DNA from: Acephala macrosclerotiorum | Taxonomy: Eukaryota; Ascomycota; Leotiomycetes; Helotiales; Mollisiaceae | Direction of reading: 5' to 3' | NCBI GenBank assembly: GCA_014904845.1 | Contig: MU119608.1 | Coordinates: 2,789-38,478 of the forward strand | DNA: 35,690 nt | Shown here: one piece after another, positions 25,598-35,690 of the stretch | Numbering within the stretch: the stretch's first letter is position 1 | Layout of the letters: the number at the start of each line of letters is the position of its first letter | Program-made: the position numbers and the translations under genes | Notes under the pieces: generated by a model | What the model was told of the DNA's origin: nothing | Seen by the model: only the letters and a program-made list of their open reading frames with translations | The model's database searches: none

Positions 25598-26264
25598 GTG
25601 GCCCACACTGGTGCAGGTCTGTCACGTGGTGCCATCTTCAAGGCCGTACATGCATCTCTTAAGCGTCTCGGAACAGAGCACATCGACCTTCTCCGGATCC
25701 ACAGATACGATTCAAGTGTTCCTCCAGAGGAAACCATGACCTCGTACAATCCGGCAAGGTTCTACATCGGCGCTAGCTCCATGTGGACATACTAATTTGC
25801 TCGTATGCAGTTTATTGCTGAGAAGAATGGCTGAACCAAGTTCGTGAGTATGCAGAATCGATACAATCTTTGTTACCGGGAAGAGGAGAGGGAAATAACC
25901 AAGTTCTGCAAGGAGACTGGTGTAGGCGTCATTCCTTTCTGTTTCGGGCCTGTTGGCGAAACCTTGGGGTGTTGAGACTGCGAGGTCGAAGCAAAGCGTT
26001 GCCATGAGCTCTGGCATCACAGAAGCATACACAATCATCATCAGGCGCGTTCGGGGGCTAGCTGAGAAGAAAAGTTACAAGATGAGCCAAGTCGCATTGG
26101 CGTGGCTTAGAGCGAAGGGCTGCATTCCTATTGTTGGTCTGAACAGTACCAGCATCGAGAGGCTCGATAAAGCATGTGCTCTGCAAGACTGGAGTCTGGC
26201 TGCGCAGGATATTGAGGACCTGGAGAAGCCGTATGTTCCAAAACCCATTTCTGGGCATTTCTGA
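25598..26264 (+). pseudogene. Aldo/keto reductase pseudogene, 5'-truncated
   Basis: The product would be a cytosolic NADPH-dependent oxidoreductase of the aldo/keto reductase superfamily, close to fungal aryl-alcohol-dehydrogenase-type members. Visible parts are GLSRGAIFKAVHASLKRLGT, then IDLLRIHRYD with the family's conserved His, IGASSMW, KFVSMQN, the REEER helix, SQVALAWLRAKG, and the coenzyme-binding end IVGLNSTSIERLDKA, closing with YVPKPISGHF. The N-terminal third, with the catalytic Asp, Tyr and Lys, is absent; AT-rich DNA starts just upstream. The frame is broken by TAA at 25793 and TGA at 25832. Small deletions lie near 25740 (the next bases read VQSGKV in the +1 frame) and near 25945, where the frame shifts to [15 protein letters not shown]. 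Both stops fit CAA-to-TAA and TGG-to-TGA. It lies 217 bp upstream of the regulator gene on the same strand. Substrate cannot be inferred. Confidence 0.88.
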
Positions 26265-26427
26265 GAGGTGCTGAGATGGAGTTGAAGATGAGCTAGAGTT
26301 CAGGTTGCAAGGAATCAACACTAGATCGATTTAGGTTAGCTCATTTTAAGCGAATGCCGTTAACTCCGCCGACTTCCAAGTCCCGTCCCCGTCCTTCACG
26401 TCCAAACACAATCTGGTAGGTTTCGAC

Positions 26428-26470
26428 TCGTTCTCCTCTCCTCTCTCCTCTTCTCGTCTCATCTCTCCTT
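26428..26470 (+). promoter_or_regulatory. CT-rich tract upstream of the regulator gene
   Basis: A nearly uninterrupted C+T stretch ends 11 bases before the ATG at 26482. Pyrimidine-rich tracts just upstream of start sites are common in filamentous-fungal promoters and 5' leaders. No TATA box is obvious. The role is inferred from position and composition. Confidence 0.5.
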
Positions 26471-27203
26471 GTGTTGATCGAATGCCTTTCCCGAGTAGGG
26501 GATGTCGTACTTGCAAGCAGCCTCGCGTCAATGTGAGCTTTAAGGAGCACGCGGCAGATTGGCATATTACTACTAATGAGTCCAGTGCGACGAAGGTCGC
26601 CAAGTTTGCAACCGGTGCCAGAAAGCCAAACTCGTTTGCCATCGCGTTGAAGGAACAGGGGGCTTCGTCTTTTTGGACGAGAATAAGAACGCTGTTGGTC
26701 GACTGAAGCGCCCTCGAGGACCCAACGTAAATGCTGGCACGATCACCCAGATTGAGAGTATTCTCGAACTTCCACATGCCGCTTCGAAGGGATCGGCTCC
26801 CGAGCCTCAGAGCTCTGTACCGCCTGCTCTAGGCATGCCCTTGGACGAACAAGCTTTGACGTATTACTCTCGACATTATGTTGAAGCACCGCGAGCCCTC
26901 TCCGGAATCATGGACGGCCACTTACAGTGCGCCCTCATTCATGGATGCTATTCACAACCTCAGTCTATCCCTAGTCTTGCAATTTTCGCAGTGTCACATG
27001 TCACTTATGGACGGGCTCGAAGAAGCCAAATTGCTCTTTCAACAGGCTACACGAAGTACTCAAAAGCGTTGCTCAAAACTAATTTAACTTTGAAAGATGC
27101 AACAGAGTCAACGAACGACGACGTACTTCTTGCTGTGATACTTTTGAGCTACTACGAAAATTCAGTCATGGATAAGAAATCGTCGAATCCAAGTCGTGGT
27201 ATT

Positions 27204-27210
27204 CAGGCCA
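27204..27210. repeat. Target-site duplication, left copy
   Basis: CAGGCCA at the left edge of the insertion pairs with TAGACCA at 28644-28650; both differences are transitions. If the preceding T is counted the duplication is 8 bp (TCAGGCCA and TTAGACCA), the length typical of hAT elements. The extra T overlaps the element's terminal base, so 7 or 8 bp cannot be told apart. Confidence 0.7.
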
Positions 27211-27255
27211 ACAGTGGATATAGGAATTCCGTGCGCACGGACCAAAAACACTAAA
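27211..27255 (+). repeat. Left terminal inverted repeat of the hAT-like element
   Basis: 45 bp matching the reverse complement of 28599-28643. It contains an internal palindrome GTGCGCAC. It has near-normal composition, in contrast to the element interior. Confidence 0.85.
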
Positions 27256-28598
27256 TTTAAATCTCGCGATTTATTTAAAAATATAAATAATTCTTTTAAA
27301 TCCAATTATAATACTATTAACGCGATTAAATCTTTTACGAATTTTATTTCTCGAATTTTTTATCGATAAAAAAACTATAATTAAAAAAAATATATAAATT
27401 TTTTAATATATTAATTCGAAATATTGAATTTAAATTATTATATTATATTTTATTCGATTATAAAATTTTAAAGAATTATAATCGAAAATAAAAAAAATAA
27501 TTTAAAATTATAAATTTTAAAATAATAAAAAAATTCGATAAAAATCTTCGATATTTAAACGTAAATTTAAAATTATTAAATCGATATATAAAATTTTTTA
27601 TTTTTTTATTCGAAATTCGATTCGAAAATAGTTTTACGAAATTTAAATCGTATTTTACGATTTGCTTATTTAAAAGCGCTAATTATAATAAAAATTAAAA
27701 AAATATATTAAAAAAACGAAAAATATTTATACGTTTTTATAAAAAAAATTATATTTATTAAAAATTGCAAATAACGAATTATTTACGATTATAATTATAT
27801 TTACGATTTTTTTTTTGATTTTTTCGATTATATTATTTATACGAATAAAATATATATCGATTTTATATTATAAATATAAAATAAAATACTTTGAAAATAA
27901 AAAACGCGAAATAATTTAAAAAATATCGAATAAAAATTATCGTTTAAAAATATTCGATTTTATATTACGATTTAAATTAATTAATATAATAAAATAAATA
28001 AATTAAAATTTTATAATAACAAAAATAAAATCGAGTAATTTTTTTATTTTTTAAAATTTCGATAACGTTTAAAACGCGAAACTAAAAACGAATATTATAA
28101 TCGAATTAAAAAATAAAAATAAATAAATTTTATAATATTAAAATTAAAAATATTATATTAAACGTTTTTTATTAATTTATTATCAAGTGATCGAGTTTAT
28201 ATATTAAATTAATAATAAATCGTAGTTTTTATAAAAAAATAATAATTTTTTTTATAATATATAAAAACGAGATTTTACGTAAAAATAAAAATAAATTTAT
28301 AATATTTAAAATTTTATTTATTTTATTTAAAATTCAAATTTTAATTTTATTAAAAGTATTTAAAATAATATAAAACAACGTTTAAAGCGTAAAATTTTCG
28401 ATAATAAAAATAAAATAAAATAAATTTTATAAAAAAAAATAAAAAAAAATTATAATAAAAAAATACAATATCGTATTATTAATATATTTAAAAAATGTAC
28501 TATATTTATTAAATCCAGTAAAAAGTCTATTAAAAGCAATAAATAGTAATATAAAGCTATAAATTAAATTTATATTCAATTTTAGTGATTTTATAATT

Positions 28599-28643
28599 TT
28601 TAGTATTTTTAGCCCGTGCGCATAGAATTCCTATACCCACTAT
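28599..28643 (-). repeat. Right terminal inverted repeat of the hAT-like element
   Basis: Reverse complement of 27211-27255 with seven transition differences and no gaps. The element may end at 28642 if the target duplication is 8 bp. Confidence 0.85.
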
Positions 28644-28650
28644 TAGACCA
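28644..28650. repeat. Target-site duplication, right copy
   Basis: TAGACCA, matching CAGGCCA at 27204-27210 except for one C-to-T and one G-to-A. Its last A also fits the first base of the codon that resumes the regulator frame at 28651. Confidence 0.7.
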
Positions 28651-29675
28651 TGGCTTCACGCAGTTTTGCACACTATGACGGTGCCATAGCTCTGCTCAAT
28701 GTTCGACAGCAGCTAGAGCAACGCAACAACAAAAGCACCCACTTGGATATGCTGGTTCGACGCCAACTTCTACGATCAGTCCTTCTAAGGAGTATGCCTC
28801 TACCATCCTGGCTTTGCGATGGGTCGCAGTATGGAGAGCACGGGTTTGCCCTTAGATTTGACCAATGCGCGGTGCGAGTAGCCACACTCAAACACCAGGC
28901 CAGCACTGCCTCTATTGACGCGACTAGTTCGTTGCTCGGCAGCCATGTGGAGAAACTCCGCGACCTTTTGACGGAAGCTCAGGATCTGGACGATGATCTG
29001 ATTACCTGGGCGAATTCTCTACCAACGGAAGATCACTATAGCACCCATTTTATACAGAACGACATTATTCCTGGATCTGGAAGTATGTTTTTTGAGCCAA
29101 CTGTTCACATCTACCGTAAGCCATGCCGGGATGTGGAATCGTTATCGAGCCATTCGCCTCGCCGTCAACGAAGTCATACACAAGACTCTGTCTGTACTTC
29201 AGGACTTCGATACGAATAATCTGAATGAAGCTGCCAAGTTGAGAACAACCCTCCTGGCAAACGATTTGTGCGCAAGTGTGCCGTTCATGCTGGGACTAGT
29301 CGAACTCTAGCACGTGGCTGGACATGACGTCGCTTTGATTAAGATTCTGCCTTTTCTCAGATTCGTCGTCAAGGCGTCCACTGCCTCGTTTCTCTGCTGG
29401 CCTTTGGCCATGGCAACAATGTAAGTCTCATCTTTCTGGACCTATTTTCCCTCAGTCGCTATGGTCTTGAGGCATGCATCCTGCGAATGTCCCACTTCTT
29501 CCGTCGCCGTGTGTGGAAGATGTATACTGACTCAGAAACTCTGGCGTTTAGGATGTCTGGAATACCATGTGAGCAACATTATTATTTAAGAAGTCGCTTG
29601 CGCGATGTGAGCGAAATCGTCGACGATGGTGTCTTGAAAGTAATCGCAGAAGGCTCTCCCCAAGGTTTTGCATAA

Positions 29676-30145
29676 CCCCGCGAATACACTTGGACCTACG
29701 ATCAGGCCGACATGCCAGTACTTGACGAGAACGCAAGTACAATGAACAGCTTTTACACATGTCGGCTATCCCGTTAGGCCTGCAGAAAGCAACGGACCAA
29801 TCTTCTAGGCTCGGGTCTGCAGAGTGAGAATTGGCGGCCTGACATTGGCGGATACCACTTCCCATATGTATGTCAAATTCTACCTTTGTTCAATCCAGTG
29901 AGAACACTCAATATATTGCTATCATTTAATGCGGGTGTTGCTACACAGAATCGTGGTTGCCAAGCTCGATTAGCGTGTGATGGTAAGGAGACGATCATGA
30001 GGATGTCATGCCACCACTCTTGAGTATTTGAATCGAGCAAGCGGAGCGGCGTCCATCCTTTCCAATAGTAAGGGATAACTCTATAGAAAGTACAAACTAT
30101 ATTCAACTTTGTTGCTAGTCGCCACTGCATCTAACTCAATGCTAG
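29676..30145. other. Spacer between regulator and acyltransferase genes
   Basis: Ordinary composition, no convincing gene. A minus-strand frame at 29873-30130 contains KGWTPLRLL, faintly like an ankyrin repeat, but lacks the rest of the motif. Near the right end, CTAAC (30131-30135) sits 10 bases before CTAG (ending 30145). This looks like a fungal branch point and 3' splice site and could be the end of a 5' intron of the acyltransferase gene. A possible donor GTAAGG is at 30068, but I find no open ATG exon before it. Confidence 0.45.
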
Positions 30146-31590
30146 ACACTGACTTCTTGTCGAAATGGTACGATCCCCGACATCGACATAATCTCCTTCC
30201 AAACGTCCACTGACTTGCCCAGGGCCGACTCGGCCATCTTCACTGTGTCGTTGTACATTCTTATCATCCTATTGTCAATACTTTCCCTCTGGAGCCCTCC
30301 TTTCAGAGGCAGGGGAATCATCTTCTCCACTCTGATCGCAACTCTCCTCTATGTCGCCCAAAACAACTCTTTCCCTCGCGGCACCAGCACACGTTTTTCA
30401 ACCGGCCTGCTTTGGTACGTCTATCTAGGTACAATCGAGAAAATCCTCTTCACGACCCCAGAGAAAGCTTATTGGCGACTTTCAAAACCGCGGGAAGAAG
30501 CGATGGCAATGGCGGGGTTTAGTTTGGAAAAATTGAGGTGGGCACTTACTTTGATGGCAAGTATGAGAGGCGTTGGATGGAATTTCCAGGTTAAGGGCGT
30601 TCCTGTTGGTATCCCAAATGAAACTCGTTGGAAATTCCTTCTGCGTCAAGGGAGGGATTTAGTCTTCGGTTGTCTAGCGCTTGATTTTTGCTCAGCAATT
30701 ATCAGGGCACATCGCTACCCACCGGGAGCTGATCCAGATGACTTGAGGATTTCCATTTCCGCGAGAGCGCTTGTGATATTGGCTACGGGGATACAATCGT
30801 ATTTTGCGAACAGCTTCAATTACCAATATCTCTCGATATTTGCGGTTGCGGCAGGCATCAATAAGCTGAAGGTATGTCTTTTTTGTTTATTCTCTGTTCC
30901 ATCCGCTCCTGGACGGTCGTGGTAACGATCGAGTCAGGACTGGCCGCCCCTGTTTGGCAGACTGAGCGAAACAACCACAATCCGGCGCTTCTGGGGCTCC
31001 TTTTGGCATCAAGGAATTCGAAAGGTATGTATTGGGGCTCGAACTGGAATTGAAGTTTCTGATCATGTTCTCAGATCCTTTCTGGCTACACTCAATCCTT
31101 GCTACGACTGCTCCGTGTCCGACACAACACGACACACTCGTCCATACTTACGCTGCTGTTTACCTTCCTGCTCTCCGGCCTCTACCATGGTTATGCATCC
31201 TATGCACTAACATACCCGACACCGACATCTCCCTATGCCACGACTTATGATCGGTTTTGGAGATTCATGATCTTCTTCATGGTACAGCCAATCGGTATCG
31301 TGATTGAGGACCTCGTCATAAAAGCGTATCGCAGCTATACGATCGGAAACCAGAAACAGAATGGATCCGATCAGAAAGAAAAGCTCGACGAAAGATGGCA
31401 GACTTTACTCGGGTATTGTTGGGTGTTGACTTGGATGATGCTCTCTGGAAACATACTCGTGGATGCGTATTTGAAGACTGAGATGGGTCTCGTGGGACCA
31501 AGTCCTATCATTTCGACAGAGTTGATTGGGCTCGCGTTTGAAAAGGGAATGTATAGTCACGATGATTTCGATGTGGGAGTGAGGATTTGA
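30146..31590 (+). CDS. MBOAT/wax-synthase-like acyltransferase, three visible exons
   Basis: It is likely an integral membrane O-acyltransferase that acetylates a small metabolite, as fungal MBOAT_2 members do in terpenoid and mycotoxin clusters. Exons end at 30871 and 31024, with introns 30872-30937 (66 bp) and 31025-31074 (50 bp), both GTATGT to CAG; all joins keep phase with no stop. Counting from 30215, the protein is 419 residues. It has membrane segments at 8-26 and 35-48, RGVGWNFQVKG at 118-128, further hydrophobic segments near 142-165 and 185-215, RFWGSFWHQ in exon 2, and FLLSGLYHG with the probable active-site His286. The frame is open from 30146 but has no ATG before the first segment, so the start lies in an unseen upstream exon or is lost. 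It is the only apparently unbroken gene here; it is 471 bases downstream of the regulator gene, same strand. Confidence 0.82.
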
Positions 31591-31690
31591 GGAAAAAGAA
31601 GTCTGAACTGGAAAGACAAAATTGGCATGTGTAGAGCGCAGTATTAATAACAATATAAAGAAATATATATTGAGTAGTATGAAAGATCGA
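31591..31690. other. 3' flank of the acyltransferase gene and island edge
   Basis: Composition declines over about 100 bases from genic to AT-rich. No clear polyadenylation signal stands out in the AT-rich sequence. Confidence 0.5.
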
Positions 31691-32846
31691 AATATTATTA
31701 CAATATAAGCTATTTATATTATATTTATTAAAATATAAAACTATTATATTATATTTCGAAATATATTATTAATATAATAATATAAATTTAAAAATTAATT
31801 AATTTAATTAATAATTATAAATTTAAAATTTAAAATAATTTTTTTTTGTAAATTTTTTTATTATATTATTTATATTTTTTGATATTGTTTTTAATTGTTT
31901 TTACGATATTTAATTACGATTTTAAATATTTTATAATTTAAATAATTTCAATTTTTAAACGATTATAACGATTAAAAATAATAATTTTAACGTTTAAAAT
32001 TAATTAATATAATTAAAATAAAAATATATTTAAAATTATTTTCGAAAATAAAAAATTCGTTTTTATTATATATTTTTTAATTATTATTTGTATTTAATTT
32101 TAAAGTTTAATATTTTTTTATTTTATTAATTAATTAAACAAATTCGTTTTTTTATATAAAATTTATAAAAAAATAATAATATTAATATTAATATTATATA
32201 TTTTTTTAATTATAAGTTTTTATTTATTATTTTTATAATTTTAATTTATTTTATTAAATAATATTTTATAAAATTAAAATAATAATATAAATAAACGTTT
32301 TATTTATAAATTTATAATATTTGTTTATTTTCGTTTAATTTATATTAAATATTAATTTAAAATAATATTATTTTTATAAAAAATTTTATATTTTTCAAAT
32401 TGTAAAAAAATATAATTAATATAAAAAAAATAATATCAAAAATCGATTATTTAAATTCGTATATTTTAATATTTATTAAAAATTATTTTAAAAAGTTTTT
32501 AATAATAAAAATAATAAATTTTTTTTTATTATTTAATCGAATTGTTTTTAATTAAATTTTATAAATTTTAAAATATAATATTATTTCGAAAGATTTATTA
32601 ATTTATTAATTGAAAAAAATTATAAAAACGTTAAATATTATTAATTGATTAAATTACGAAATTATAAAAAAATTTTAAAATTTTTTATTTTTTTTAATAT
32701 TTTTTTATTAATAATAAAATTAATAATATATATAATAATAAATAAAATTATCAAAAAATAAAAATTCGTATTAAAAAATAATAAAAAAAATAATATATAA
32801 AAAAATTATTATTTAATATATATTTTTTTATTTTCGTTTTATTAAA

Positions 32847-32880
<34 letters not shown>

Positions 32881-35690
32881 TTTAAATTTATTATTTTTAA
32901 TTAATTAAAAAAATAAATTATTTTAAATATTATTATTTAATTAATAATAATTTTAACGAATAAAAAAAAATATTTTTTTTTTTTTTAAATAATATTTTAA
33001 TAATTTTTAATAAATTATAAAAGAATTTAAAAATATAAAATAAAAAAATTAAAAACAAAATAAATAAATAATTTATTAATTAATTATTAATTATAAATTT
33101 AATAAACGTATAAAAATCGAAAAAATTAATTTTAATTTTAATATAAATAATATTAATTTTGATTTGAATTAATATCGTATATAATTATTAAATTAAATTA
33201 ATATTATTTTTTAAATTCGTTAAAAATTATAAATATTAAAATTAAAATAATTAAAAAATTTAAAATATAATATAAAATCTTTTTTTTAATTCGTTTTTTT
33301 ATTATTTTTTTTTTTTAAAATTTTTTTTTTTTATATTTTATTTATTAATTTATTAAATATTTTATAATTTTTAATTTAATTAAATATTTATAAAACGAAT
33401 AAAAATTAATATAAATAATTATAAAAATAATAAAAAATTCGAATTATTACGTAATTATATTATAAATTTTAAATATTAATACGTTTTTAATTATATATTT
33501 ATTTTTTATTAAATTTTAATAAATAAATAAAAATTTAATTTCGAATTTTTTATTATTTATAAATAATTATAAAAAAATATATTTAATAATACGATTTATA
33601 TTATTAATTTATTATTAAAAATAATAATTTCGTTTTTAATAAAATTTTAATATTAAATAATAATAAATAAATTAAAAAATATTTTTTTAATAATTAATTT
33701 AAATTTTTTATTTTATTTTTTTATTATAATTTAATTGTATTTTTATATTAAATTAATATATATTTATTAAAATAAAATTATTTTTTATTTATATATTAAT
33801 AATATTAAATACGTTTTTTATAATTGTAATTAAAAAATAAAAATCGTATATTAATATTATTATAAATATTTTTTTTATAATATTCGTAATATATAATTTA
33901 TTAATAAATTTTAATTTTAATAATATTATATAATAATATTAAACGAATATAAATAACGTATTTTTTTTTTTAAATAATCGTATTAATATAAATCGTTAAA
34001 AATTTATTATAAATTAAATATAAATTTAAATAATATTATAAAATTATATATTATTTTTTTTATTTAAAAATTAAATTAAATTAAATAATAATATTATAAT
34101 AATTTTTTAATTAATTTTTTAAATTATTAATAATTATATAAATATATTTTTTTTAATTTTATTAATTAATTTTAAATTAAAAAAAACAAATATTAATATA
34201 TTTAATATAATTTTAAAATTAATTTTATATTATTATTTTTTTATTTATTATAAAAAATATAAATATTATATATATTTTTTTAATTATAATTATAAAAACG
34301 TTATTAAAATTTTTATTATTATCGATTTTAATAAAATAATAATAATTTTTTTATTATATAATTTTTTTAATTATTTTTAATCGTAATATTTAATTTATTT
34401 ATTATTTAATTTATTAAATAAAAAAAATAAAAATAAAAACTTAATAAAAATTTAATAAAAATTAATTTTTTTATTGATTAATAATAATTTATATTATTTT
34501 TTTTAATATTTTTTTTATATTATATTCTTATATTAAATAAATTTAATAAATTTAAAATAAATTTAATATTTAAATTTTTTCTTATAATAAATACGTTTAT
34601 AATTTATTTTTCAATATAAAAATAATTTTTTTTTTTTAATAATAATACGAATTATTTTAAAATAAACGTTAAAAACAAATAATATAAAAACGATTTTATT
34701 TAATTTTATTAAATTATTTATAATTTTAATTATTATTTATAATATTATTTTTTTTATTAATTAATTTAATAATTAATTCGTTTTAAATAATATTATATAT
34801 TTTATATAATAAAATATAATATTTTTTTTATTTTTTTAATATTATTATAAATTTTAATAAAAAAATTTTTAATTTTAATTATTATTAATTTTATATATTA
34901 TTAATTTTATATATTATTAAAATTATATAAAAAAAGATTTTTAATATGTATTAATTTAATATACGTAAAAATATTTTATATTATTTTTATAAAAAAATAT
35001 TTTATAAATTTAATAATTTAAAATATTATAAATAAATTTAATATTTAAATATAAAAAATTAATAATAATTAAATAATTAAATTTATAATTGTTTTATAAA
35101 ATATTAAAATTTTAACGACGTTTTACGTTTTTTAATATATTAAAAAAATTTAATTTAATATTTTTATTTAAAATTATATTTAAAATTATTTTAAAAAAAT
35201 AAAATTTATTTTAAAAAATTAAAAATTATTTTAAAAAATTAAAAATTATTTTAAAAAATTAAAAATTATTTTAAAAAATTAAAAATTATAAAAATTATAA
35301 AAATTAAAATACTCGTTTAAATTTCGTTTAAATCGCGTTTATTTTTAATTAATTTTTATTATTTAATTATATTAAAATTCTTTTTTTTAATATTTATATA
35401 ATTAATAAATATATTAATTATAATAAATTAAAAAATAAATTAAAATTATAAAATTTTTATATATATTAAAAAAATTTAATTTAATAAATAATTTTAATTT
35501 TTTTTAATTATAATTATTATATTTTAATTATTTTATTAAATTTAAAACGTTTATAAATTAATAAATTATAATTTATAATATTAATATATTCTTTAATATT
35601 TTAATTATTTTTTTTATATATATTATTTAATAATAATATTTATATTAAATTTTATATTTTAAAAAATAAAATAAATAATTAATATATAAT
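31691..35690. other. RIP-degraded AT-rich block, no gene seen
   Basis: Two-sided loss of C and G with CpG remnants and no readable coding sequence. Simple repeats include (AAT)n near 32848-32878. The block runs off the right end of the window. Confidence 0.75.
35181..35290. repeat. 20-bp minisatellite
   Basis: The 20-mer AAAAATTATTTTAAAAAATT is repeated exactly three times at 35221-35280, with degraded copies just before (35181-35220) and a partial one after. Uniform copies in mutated DNA suggest recent slippage. Confidence 0.85.

Larger units (their letters stand above)
27211..28643. mobile_element. hAT-like DNA transposon, ~1.43 kb, interior RIP-degraded
   Basis: The element begins ACAGTGGATATAGG and, read from the other end, ATAGTGGGTATAGG. 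The terminal inverted repeats are 45 bp with seven differences, all transitions. A 7-8 bp target duplication and the YAGTGG-type end favour the hAT superfamily over Tc1/mariner (TA duplication). The interior (27256-28598) is AT-rich with CpG-only C and G, and no transposase can be read. Length suggests a non-autonomous or internally deleted copy. It sits inside exon 2 of the regulator gene and removing it restores the reading frame across the junction. Confidence 0.8.
26482..29675 (+). pseudogene. Zn2Cys6 transcription factor gene, split by a transposon
   Basis: This encoded a nuclear DNA-binding regulator of about 554 residues. Exon 1 (26482-26532, MPFPSRGCRTCKQPRVN) joins exon 2 at 26586 across a 53-bp intron (GTGAGC to CAG, branch-like CTAAT). 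The joined protein has a perfect C-x2-C-x6-C-x6-C-x2-C-x6-C cluster (Cys 8, 11, 18, 25, 28, 35). Pro14 and Asn17 replace basic residues I would expect. A fungal-specific TF region follows. Exon 2 is interrupted after base 27210 by a hAT-like element and resumes at 28651 (QA, then MASRSFAHYDGA). A frameshift lies at 29111-29120 (TVHIY, then TVSHAGMWNRYR). TAG at 29308 precedes HVAGHD. An intron of only 35 bp (29421-29455) leads to exon 3, ending VLKVIAEGSPQGFA. Removing the insert leaves a length consistent with a single +1 or -2 shift. The gene cannot make a full product. Confidence 0.9.

Noticed and set aside
26341..26777. Minus-strand frames opposite the regulator's first exons
   Set aside because: They are shadows of the + strand zinc-cluster coding sequence and the CT-rich leader.
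29873..30130. Minus-strand ankyrin-repeat protein
   Set aside because: Only KGWTPLRLL is reminiscent; no second repeat or helix pattern follows and no gene structure is visible.

Overview
The window looks like nuclear DNA of a filamentous ascomycete (Pezizomycotina). It has split genes with short GT-AG introns, a Zn2Cys6 regulator, an aldo/keto reductase and an MBOAT acetyltransferase of fungal secondary-metabolism type. These genes sit between long, extremely AT-rich blocks that carry the mark of repeat-induced point mutation (RIP): almost every surviving C is followed by G, and most differences between repeat copies are C-to-T or G-to-A transitions.

Layout. 1-7400 is RIP-degraded repeat DNA. 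Its first 46 bases are unmutated and recur in mutated form at 5099-5144. Inside it lies a less mutated, palindrome-dense island (3203-4640) with three tandem units of about 200 bp. 7401-16760 is an element of about 9.3 kb bracketed by 103-bp direct repeats; its + strand has lost C but kept many G, so deamination was one-sided. 16761-24660 is again two-sided RIP DNA. It holds a minisatellite, a large inverted repeat (19745-20010 against 23560-23800) and a fully mutated copy of the palindromic unit (20058-20215). 24660-31690 is the gene island. 31691-35690 is RIP DNA with a 20-bp minisatellite and no gene.

Gene island, all main genes on the + strand. It starts with an unassigned open-frame remnant (24752-25162). 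A small repeat-like patch follows (25155-25596), with a minus-strand frame that may be a transposase tail. Then come an aldo/keto reductase pseudogene (25598-26264), a Zn2Cys6 transcription factor gene (26482-29675), and an MBOAT/wax-synthase-like acyltransferase gene (30146-31590). The transcription factor gene is split in exon 2 by a hAT-like transposon of about 1.43 kb and is further broken by a frameshift and a stop. The MBOAT frame is open over its three visible exons.

A regulator, a reductase and an acyltransferase side by side resemble the decayed remains of a secondary-metabolite gene cluster, though no backbone synthase is visible. The two stops in the reductase and the stop in the regulator are all of the CpA-to-TpA type expected if RIP leaked from the flanking repeats into single-copy genes.
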